In this document: piece by piece, positions 55,745 through 64,000 of the stretch
How the letters are laid out: every line of letters starts with the position of its first letter
Numbering within the stretch: position 1 is the stretch's first letter
NCBI RefSeq assembly: GCF_023856365.1
Contig: NW_026042668.1
Location: forward strand, 1-64,000
Source: Brienomyrus brachyistius
Lineage: Eukaryota; Chordata; Actinopteri; Osteoglossiformes; Mormyridae
Reading direction: 5' to 3'
DNA length: 64,000 nucleotides
The notes under the pieces: generated by a model
Seen by the model: only the letters and a program-made list of their open reading frames with translations
The model's database searches: none
Told to the model about the DNA's origin: nothing
Position numbers and translations under genes: made by a program

Positions 55745-55890
55745 TAGAGGCCACCAGCAGCCCGAATACCACACCGTAAGGCCGTATGTTAGGATGCTCT
55801 CTATGGCAGAGCGGTAGGAGGCCACCAGCAGCCCGCATACCAGACCGTAAGGCAGCATGTTAGGATGCTCTCTATGGCAGAGCAGTTGAA
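55745..55890 (-). pseudogene. LINE RT fragment, internally duplicated
   Basis: Two adjacent roughly 70-bp copies encode SAIESILTYGLTVWYSGCWW and SAIESILTCCLTVWYAGCWW in different frames. The motif S/T-I-E-S-I-L-T/S-x-x-x-T-V-W-Y is that of jockey-like LINE reverse transcriptases. Nothing else of the element is preserved here. Confidence 0.6.
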
Positions 55891-56164
55891 GGTCCCGATC
55901 AAGAAATCCGACAAGTTTCCCCAATAAGCCAGTAACCCCGCTTCATAGAACAGGCCACAGGACTGGTTTTGGTGAGATAGTCCGAGTAGTAGGTAGAAAT
56001 CAGGATGGAGACTGAGTGTGGGTCTAACAGGTGAGCAGATGTAGGACAGAATGTAGAGCCCTCTGGTGGAGTGCCTGTGCATGACTGAATGTATGGTTTG
56101 GGTCTGATGGTCTGAATAGTTGGTAGAAATAGGCACCTTCCTACCTGATGTGGTAGGTCTAGAT

Positions 56165-56469
56165 AAGGGGTCACCAACATGGTGCCCCAAGGATGCCCCC
56201 AATGACCACATGAGTTGCCCGTGGACCTGTTCTATAAAATAGCACAACTCACCAGCGAACATCATCTAAAATTTTATTTTGTCCTGTTTCTAATCTATCA
56301 CATTTGCATTTATATAGATTTGAAATTGAATATAAAAAAGCATTTAAAACATGTTTATCATGCATGAAGTTTAGACATGTTTAGGAGGGCGTTTAAAACT
56401 GATATCAAACTTCGTATGGCTCAGTACCCGTGAAGTAGCTCTCCGTTTTAAAAAGGTTGGTGACCCCTG
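56165..56469. mobile_element. hAT-type MITE, 305 bp, perfect 8-bp TSD
   Basis: Ends AAGGGGTCACCAAC / GTTGGTGACCCCTG are inverted, with the first base changed on the left. Flanks GTCTAGAT at 56157-56164 and 56470-56477 are identical. The interior contains TGGTGCCCCAAGG and GAAGTAGCTCTCCG, as in widespread hAT MITEs of vertebrates. Confidence 0.92.
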
Positions 56470-56479
56470 GTCTAGATCT

Positions 56480-57168
56480 TGCAAGTTTGTTTGTACTGGC
56501 TGTGTGAACATACTGTAGCACTGTTAAGAATATGCAACACAGCCTGAGTTGGGGATCTGCTGTATGCATCAGTAATATAATGCTTTGTCCTTTTCTAGGC
56601 TGTTCATTAAGACATAAAGCCTGAAAGTTTTCTGAATGGCATTAATGAAATTGAGCACTGCCCCCACCTGCTGGCCAATTTATTAAAACATTGAAATCGC
56701 TGTCTGCACAGGCTGACGTGTCATTTAAGTCTGATAATTTTCTATGAGTCAAACGGCAAGAAAATGACAAGAAGTTAAAAACATGGAGTTAGATGAAGGA
56801 GAAAAGATTACAAATTTGAAGATTATGAAATCAGGACATGTCAGCTAAGTCAGCCAAGGTGGGTCTTAAACATATGGACGGAAGTATAAGCGCTAAACTT
56901 AAACGGGTTCACTTGTAACCGCTGCCACCAAATTTCGTTAAATTGCTGGGGAGGTCCAGATACATGAGACAGGAATAGAAGGATTATTCTTTATTAATAT
57001 ACAGACGAGGGTTACAACCCTCCCTAGGGCAATAGAAGGGGATACCTGCCACGGGACATTCTAAAACGCTTAATGTGAAAATGCGTAACGCAACTTAATG
57101 TATTAAAACAGTCACCACAAATCACCAAATTTCTCGCGAATGTATCTGGCCATAAAGACTTACCTGAC
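56480..57168. other. No recognisable gene
   Basis: No supportable exon or element boundary. Confidence 0.4.
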
Positions 57169-57293
57169 AAGAAATCAAAACCGAAATGCTAGGAATATGG
57201 ACTTTAAGCCTTTTCTTTATGGGCGTCAATGGAGGGGAAAACGCTTGACGTAAGATGAAGTCCATATTCCTAGCATTTCGGTTTTGATTTCTT
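57169..57293. repeat. Perfect 36-bp inverted repeat with 53-bp spacer
   Basis: AAGAAATCAAAACCGAAATG (start of the left arm, 57169-57204) has its exact reverse complement at 57258-57293, 36 of 36 bases. The spacer carries a second nested dyad, CGTCAA...TTGACG. Transcribed, this would form a long hairpin. It may instead be the two ends of a tiny MITE. It sits at the left edge of a CpG-rich stretch. Confidence 0.9.
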
Positions 57294-57419
57294 CCCTGGC
57301 ATGGGTGACGGGTACACCACGTTCCCAAAGCCACGTTAGCCTCGAGCGAACTGCCCGGAGAAACCGCTCACACCAGCGCTGCAACCCGATCTCCTCCCCT
57401 TTTAAACACACATTTCTAT

Positions 57420-57620
57420 GGCGTTAAATTAGTGCCAAAAGTCGTGCGCATAAAAACAGAAAATCCATGCTCTCTACGCGCTCGCGATTGCACAGCACTC
57501 ACTCACTCGCTCGCCGTTAAATTAGGGCCAAAAGTCGAACCACGCGCGTGCGTGTGCTCGAGTGCTGAAAACCCATCCCCTCTACGCGCTCGCGTCTGCA
57601 CAGCACTCGCTCGCTCGAAT
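57420..57620. repeat. CpG-rich tandem duplication, about 105 bp period
   Basis: GCGTTAAATTAGTGCCAAAAGTCG (57420) and CCGTTAAATTAGGGCCAAAAGTCG (57514) each lead to CTCTACGCGCTCGCG and TGCACAGCACTC. CpG density is high compared with the surroundings. TATATAAAAG follows at about 57640. It could mark an inactive promoter, but no exon was recognised downstream. Confidence 0.6.
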
Positions 57621-58182
57621 TTCCCGCTTCGTCTTACCGTATATAAAAGAATGGGCCAATGTACGGTAAATTGCATTGTGAATAAAATTTCTTAATACAA
57701 CATCACAAAGCCAATTTAATAAATTCAAATCCTGGGAAGAACGCTCCTCAGATATTAGTTCTCGGGTTAGTGTTAGCAGACTATAGGCGAAACCACCTTA
57801 AGTGCTATCTGTTAATGTTTATTAAATTAGCATTAAAATGGAGAGGTTTATAATATCTTTTGTCCTTGTAGCTGCTAAATACACTCATTATTAAAGCCAT
57901 AAAGTTGTCTGCCTACTACATTGGAATCTCCACTGAGTAAGTGTTTTTGATGGATTTTATTTAACTTTATTATACTCTGGTCCTTAGATCTAATGTCATA
58001 CTTCTTCACTTATATTGTTTGTGAAAAGGTTTACCACGGTCAAACAGAGCAGCCACTACATCATCATACATGAACAAGCACCTCACAAAACAAAAACATT
58101 TCATTTTCATAATTAAAACTTTTGAATGGTAGGCCTAGTGTGTGGATCAGAGACAAGATCTTGACACCTCATTAACTATAAT

Positions 58183-59014
58183 TTGTTCTGTGAACAGCTC
58201 AGATACCACCTTCTCGAAAGTCTTCTGCATAAAATAGAAATAGGATTCAGCGCGACTCCACTAAATTTGGATTACCTGGAGTTCCTTTGTCATCAGGAGC
58301 TGTATCTTCTGCAGGCCCTGTCTAATCACATTGAAGTACCTCCTGCTATCACCCTGGCTTTGCAAGAGCTCTTTGACCTTGTGAGGGCACATCTGGAACG
58401 TCCAGCCCCATGTGTCACACAGGAAGTCGCTGCCACCAATAGACGACCCAAGATTTTGATTGAAGAACAATGTTTGAAAGAAATGCTCCATACTCAACTT
58501 CCTGTGCCTTGCATAGCCACACTGATGGGTGTTTCAAGAAGAACAATCTTAAGAAGAATAAAAGAGTATGAGCTCTGTGTTAGGGAACTTGACAATTTGG
58601 TTTCTTCTGTCAAGAATGATCTACCAAATGCAGGCTACAGGATAGTCAATGCAGGCTGCAGTCAATGGGCTACAGGGTTCGGTGGAGAAGAGTTGCAGCC
58701 TCCATGCATAGGGTTGATTCCATGCGCATCATATAAAGGTTGTCAAGTCTTGGCTGTGTTGTACGCAGAATGTACCAGGGCCTTTGTCTCTAGTACACGT
58801 GGACACAAACCACAAGTTGATCCGGTTTGTATTACCAGCAAATTTATTTGGAGTAAACCCTGGGTGGATTGGTGTGAGGTGGTGGTGGGGCTTTGGAGAA
58901 GATTTCCTGCCGATCAACACTAGCAACTTATATCTATCTGTCATGGAGGTCTCGGGACTCACAGATATTCAGAGACATGTGGATAGTTTACCAGTGGTTT
59001 TCAGCAGGAAATAG
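58183..59014 (+). pseudogene. Integrase-core (DDE) domain gene relic
   Basis: The frame from 58183 reads LDYLEFLCHQELYLLQAL, ITLALQELFDLVRAHLERPA, VPCIATLMGVSRRTILRRIK and LDNLVSSVKNDLPNAGYRI. A second frame at 58784 adds LVHVDTNHKLIRFVL, the first catalytic Asp region (H-x-D-x-N-H-K-L-I-R). This matches a metazoan family of single-copy-looking proteins with a helix-turn-helix and an rve-type integrase core, likely domesticated or transposon-borne. The two pieces are in different frames and the rest of the core is absent, so a relic. Confidence 0.62.
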
Positions 59015-60491
59015 TTATTACTACAAATTGTCACCCCCCCCCCCCCGCCCCCCACAGAAACTGGATCTGGCTATAGTGGGAAAATCTTTTTTTTTTTTTA
59101 TTTGTGAGAACTTGAAAGCAAAACAAAACTTGGAAAAAATATATGCTCATTCACCAATTTTCTAATCTGGGGTCTAAAGTGGTCAGGCTTGCAAGTGTAT
59201 TTGGTTATTTGTCTATCCTAGCCTGTTGCAGTGTATATTTCCTGTATATTTTGCATGTAAAAAATGTTGTTTGTTATGTCAGTGCTTAATATTATCATGT
59301 AGTCTTCATGAACTTTCTTCATCTTGGCCAGGGACTGCATTTGAAAAGTAGCCACTTGACTAAAATTGGCACATTTTCAGAAATGCCAGCAACAATACTG
59401 ATAATGAACACCCCTCTAACTGACTCTCAGTTGGTTTAGAAAAAAGACTTTTAAGAGAAAAGAAAGCCTTCCTTTGGTTTTGCATTTTTCTCTTTTTTGT
59501 TGGCTGTGCACAATATATTAGAAGAATACCTTACAATTATATTAGTTAAGAAATAACAGATTGCGTATATACAATATTAAGGTGATAACAACAACCCTCA
59601 CTGTCTCTAGGTGCTGCTTCAGACAGGGCATTCTGCAGCAGGGACACCACCCGTCGTGCAGCATCCAGCAAATCTCCCTATCACAACAGCCCACATAACA
59701 GAATAACATTAGTGTATGATTCAGTAGGGCTAGTCCAGGTCTGGAAAGTAGTTGGGCCAGATTTTTAAACCAAGAAATTTAGCTGGGCCAGACATTTTCA
59801 GCGGCCCAGTAAGCAACAGGTAATGGCATTTTAAACAAACACAAATCAAGGTACATTATTTTAAAAAACTACAACTGAACAGAATCTGAGAGCAATATTT
59901 TTTTTCACTTCTGAAATGAGAAAAATATTTTGGTCGTATCTGACCTAGACGCATCCCAAAGAAAAAAAATGCCTATTAGATGGTAAACAGACATAAAGAA
60001 AAAGGGAAAAATCGTCTATAATCATCATCCGCTTATACTGTGGTGATCCATTTCACCCACACAGGCATGATCACCATTAGCGGTTTCCACATTATTGTCG
60101 AGGTGACTATTCACTTTACCTCTGCTTTCTCCGACATCTTCCTGATTCTGCCGCCAACAAGGGGCTCATAGGGTGGAGACTGAGGGTGTTAAACAGACCA
60201 ATCTTTTGTCACTGAATGCAACAAATAATGTATTTATCTGTCAAAAGTCCAGCACCAGGAAAAGCAACAGAGTGACAGTAGAAACTGTAATAATAATGGA
60301 AGTGCGCCGCCCTACAGGGAAGGAGGAGTGATGGGAGTCCCGGTGGTGGCTAAGCGCGCGTGGGGAGAGGCGTCGTACTGTGAGGCTTCATGAACTTCCG
60401 ATGGGGCAGTGCTGTCATACAGCGGGGAGCCTGAGAGGGGCACTGTGGCCGGGTGCGAGAGCCCTGGGTAATGAGTTGTAGAGCTGCGCAG
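59015..60491. other. No recognisable gene
   Basis: Contains a poly-C/poly-T stretch at 59030-59100 and AT-rich sequence. 59590-59700 could encode LDAARRVVSLLQNALSEAAP on the minus strand, but I do not recognise it. Confidence 0.35.
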
Positions 60492-60768
60492 TGTCACGAT
60501 CGGGTACAAGCAGGCAGGCGATCGTGCGGGCAAGGCGTGCAAGGAGCAAGCGGACAGGCAAAAACGGGAGTTTAATTAGGAAGCGCGGACGGGGAAACAT
60601 CTCACGCATACAAACATCAATGACAGACACTGGACTCAGGTAAGACACGGACTGAAATACACAGGACTGAGCAAATTAACTAGATACAGCTGGGTACAAA
60701 TCGGGAGAAAACACGTGGGTAATCAGGGGGCGTGGCACACAGGAGGAGCGGACGAGCCGGGCATGACA
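60492..60768 (-). mobile_element. Solo LTR, 277 bp, perfect 5-bp TSD
   Basis: On the minus strand it begins TGTCATGCCCGGCTCGTCC and ends CGATCGTGACA (TG...CA). Flanks CGCAG occur at 60487-60491 and 60769-60773. An ATTAAACTCCCG-type polyadenylation-like region precedes the 3' end. It defines the LTR family seen with internal sequence at 41959 and 20709. A 5-bp TSD suits Ty3/gypsy or retrovirus-like integration. Confidence 0.92.
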
Positions 60769-60773
60769 CGCAG

Positions 60774-63023
60774 GAACTGAGAGCCCAAGCTGTTGGACAT
60801 TCCACTGGACTAGGAGACTGGGGTGAGTGAGGAGGAGCTCATTGACCACAAACTGGGATACTGGCTGTGTGTGAGCAATGGGGTGGAGATTAAGGAAAGA
60901 CGTTAAATCAGCATGCAGTGTTGCCTGGAAACAACAACAAATATACTAGTGTCACTGTACTAAAACAATATCAAAATAATGCCTATTTTTTATTCATTTT
61001 ACTTGTAGAGTGCAAAGTACAAAGGAAAACAAAGAGTAACTATGGCGAAATAAATCAAAGCATGTCCCAGAATGATGGACCTGAATGGATCAGGACAGAA
61101 GAAGGCGAAAGTCCTGTTAACGAGGTGAGACGATGCAGACACAGGCCAGGATGTGGGTATAGGCGAGAACAAGAGGGAAGACGGGGGCCCGAGACTCAGC
61201 ATGGGGACAGGTGGGGGAGGGGAGGCACGGGCTCACCTGGAGCTGCTCCCGGAGGTGCCGCTATGACTCATGGGTAACATGCCGGAATGGGACGGCACCT
61301 GTAGGCTGGACCAGTTGTCATGGGAGGGCAACATGGACAGACAGGTAGACGAGCTGTCTGAATAAGCAGCTGCAAGTATAAAACAATAAATGAAGCAGGT
61401 ATGTGGTGGGCAGTGTTACAGCGTCCTTAATATGGTCAATACAGAAAAGGCATGTTATCATGTTATGTATATACTGCCTCCAGTTACTTAATGCCTAACT
61501 TTAATACATTGATTGATTTGTTCACTGCTGCAGCCTGTGTCAACTTTCCTTTCAGACAGATGTAAAGTCCATTCTGTTTTTGTTCTGTGTAGTTTTTTTT
61601 GAACAGCATATGGCTGAATTCTGTTAAACCTCAGACTGAAGAAAATTGTGTTAATTGAAAAGCAAATATCAAAAACTCAGTCTGCAGGAATGTTTTTCTA
61701 AATATTTCTGTGGACTTTTGGAAATTTCACGAAATTCCATTGCTCCATTACATAAACACTGAGTGAGATTTCATTCCCATTACTGCAACGTATGAAGAGG
61801 ATTATGACTTATTACTTTAGGTTATCGGACTGAGTGAGTTTTGGAAATTTGCTCTTCGATAACTGAAGCAGTGCTGTGAATGCAGAGGTTATATGCGTCG
61901 CATATCAACAGAACTGTATGTTTATGTCTTGTCTTAATTATTTTGATTAAATGTCTAACTATTCCCAATATGTGTGAACATACTTGGCCAAATAAAGCTG
62001 ATTCTGATTCAGTCAGAGGGTAATCGTCGGTGTGCTGTACTATCGTGGTGACCCACACAGAGAGCTTAGGACCATGATTTCAGTGTGTGCTTGTGTGAGG
62101 GGACAGGCAGGGCGGCGGCTCACTGGGTGATGCACTCCTGTGGGTATAGGGGCTGGGATAGGGGGCGGAGCAGTTACTCCTCAAGGAGGAGTAACAGTCA
62201 CAGCCGTGGGGGGAGGAGAGGGAGAGGGTGCTCCCAAACTGGGGGTGTGGGTTTGATGAAGAGCAGAGAGACCCTGAGCCTGGGATGAACCAGCTGCCTA
62301 CTGAAACGAAAGCGGATAAAGACAGAAACTAGAACCTCAAACTAAACAACACAAACAACAATATCAAGTTATATTCAATCATTAAACCGTTATATATTTA
62401 ATCTAAACAATAGTAATAAATATCGTTCCGATTCAAAATATCATTTACGGGTGAATCTTATGACTTGCATTGGGAAACAGGAAACGGGCCAAGCTGCAGG
62501 GCCAGTTCAAAGGCATAGTGCGAGGCGCCCAGAAAGGGGGCGAGGTCTGGGCGGAGTCAGCTAAAGAAGAAAAAGGCCTGACCTTTTTCTGGATGCTGTG
62601 GACTGTGTTTGTGTGTGAGCTGCAGCTGCATGTTCCTTACATTTTTTTTATTAACACCAGCACCGTGAGGTTTGGCCTGGACTGGGTCCTGTCCTGCATG
62701 GTTGAAGACATGTTGACTGATGGTCAGCCCGTGTTCTGTTGGATCCCACAGAAAGGAAATGGGAATCCCGTTTGGATCGGATGCTGACAGTTGAAAAAAA
62801 ACTCATGTCTGTGTGTTATGAAAGAATATCAATAAATGTTTCCGAAAGGGGATGACTCATTTGGTAATTATTTACGGCTTATGTTATGGCTGAGAAATTT
62901 ACAGTCTTTACTAAAGTCTGACTTCTTTCGAGTCACCTTTAATATAGATTGGACACTCTCTATGCTATGTACAATACTTATATAGATGGTACATGTTTAC
63001 TTGCTTGCACAGATGGTTGATTA
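60774..63023. other. No recognisable gene
   Basis: Open stretches at 60918-61277 and 62470-62787 (the latter lacks an ATG) show no known domain. 62100-62280 is purine-rich. I see nothing further that I can support. Confidence 0.35.
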
Positions 63024-63029
63024 GGTAAT

Positions 63030-63062
63030 TAGTGTAAGTGTGTGTGTGTGTGTGTGTGTGTC
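63030..63062. repeat. (GT)n microsatellite
   Basis: A run of GTGTGTGT following GTAAGT. Confidence 0.85.
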
Positions 63063-63319
63063 CAATCGCATGTATGTCCAAGGTCCATAGTAAGTAATAT
63101 ACACTGATCAAGAGATGCCTGAAAGTGGATGAAAGAGGACATTAGTGGGTGTATCACTTAGTGTAACGGGTGCAGGAAAATGAGCAGGACTGCAAGCCAT
63201 ATAATGACCCACTGTCCTTATCTAGCTCTTAATACAGTATGCATACAGTGATGTATCTACAATGGACAGCTACTATAAGCAGATAGCACAGTACAGGTGC
63301 TTAATCTGTATGCTATTTC

Positions 63320-63540
63320 CATCCATCCATTGTCCAAACCGCTTATCCTACTGGGTCACAGGGGGTCCGGAGTCTATCCCGGAATCAATGGGCACGAGGC
63401 AGGGAAGAACCCAGGATGGGGGGCCAGCCCATCACAGCTCACACTCACACACCATTCACTCACACATGCACACCTACGGTAAATTTAGCTACTCCAATTA
63501 GCCTCAGCATGTTTTTGGACTGTGGGGGGAAACCGGAGGA
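63320..63540 (-). mobile_element. tRNA-derived SINE, head-truncated
   Basis: Plus-strand TCCATCCATCCATTGTCCAA, CGGAATCAATGGGCACGAGG, CAGCATGTTTTTGGACTGTG and GGGGAAACCGGAGGAAACTA. The tRNA-like head is missing and no TSD is seen. Confidence 0.85.
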
Positions 63541-64000
63541 AACTAGCAGCTTTGTGTGGTAATTGTTTGTATTAAAAATACATTGGATCAAGTCAAATTA
63601 TTTTTATGAAGAATTAACATCTAAAAGCTGCTAGTAGACCGTGGGAAAATAATTTTTCTATTTTCTTGCTGCCATCTCGTGGCCAAAAGTAGGTATTGCA
63701 ATTTCCATCATATGTAAGAGGGCCTGCCCATCAGAGTAATGTACATCCTGTGACATGTATTGACTATCAAGACAAACTGAAACACGGTGTATTAGGCTGT
63801 CAATGAGTACTGGACTAGGGTGAAAAACTGCCTGATAATCTACCTATTAACTAGAAGAGTACAAACTGGAGACGGATCCCCTAATACAGAGGGATTAACG
63901 TCTGTGCCACATCCAGAACCATTCAGTGTAGGAGTCTGGTGGTTCTACTGGATACTGACAAGTACCCAGCCCCTTTGTTCCCTCTGATAATCATCAGTCC
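63541..64000. other. No recognisable gene
   Basis: No exon or bounded element seen up to the window edge. Confidence 0.4.

Noticed and set aside
62470..62787. 105-codon ORF
   Set aside because: Lacks an ATG start (opens at TTG) and shows no recognisable domain or splice signals.

Overview
The window looks like ordinary, transposon-dense nuclear DNA from a ray-finned fish, very probably a teleost. The strongest clue is a minus-strand gene at 50522-54799 with the architecture of a novel immune-type receptor (NITR): signal exon, V domain, six-cysteine I domain, transmembrane exon and an ITIM-bearing tail. NITRs are known only from teleosts and close relatives. The repeats agree: tRNA-derived SINEs ending in GGATGGATGG tails, V-SINE-like elements, CR1- and L2-type LINEs, Tc1-like elements, hAT MITEs and short solo LTRs. 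I see no bacterial genes, operons or CRISPR, and I cannot name the species.

Layout. 1-5300: LINE and SINE copies. 6.4-8.6 kb: a decayed multi-exon hAT-type gene carrying a MITE in one intron. 8.8-11.8 kb: a Tc1 fragment, two tRNA-like sequences, local duplications and a SINE with perfect target-site duplications (TSDs). 12.6-14.4 kb: a Ty3/gypsy integrase relic. 14.46-14.94 kb: a promoter-like cluster followed by a lysine-rich open exon. 15.6-22.4 kb: a Tc1 relic, a 14-unit AT-rich satellite with higher-order structure, a nearly complete but internally deleted Tc1 element, and a GC-rich LTR-element block with a long proline-rich ORF. 23.5 kb: a BED-finger exon. 25.5-27.0 kb: three exons of a chemerin-like (cystatin-fold) secreted protein gene, frameshifted in exon 1. 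27.3-28.4 kb: a LINE mosaic. 30.5-32.3 kb: a 46-bp satellite with an exact 690-bp higher-order period. 33-49 kb: SINEs, LINEs, MITEs, LTR pieces and possible gag-like relics. 50.5-54.8 kb: the NITR gene. 55-64 kb: SINE and LINE pieces, a MITE, a 36-bp perfect inverted repeat, an integrase-like DDE relic and a solo LTR with a perfect TSD.

Only two loci look like host protein-coding genes: the NITR-like receptor and the chemerin-like gene. Each shows one damaging change in this assembly, an in-frame stop in the NITR I-domain exon and a one-base frameshift in chemerin-like exon 1. Both should be read as pseudogene, allele or assembly error until tested. Nearly everything else with coding character derives from mobile elements. 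Many insertion boundaries are certified by TSDs readable in the sequence. I did not find a convincing undescribed multi-gene system.
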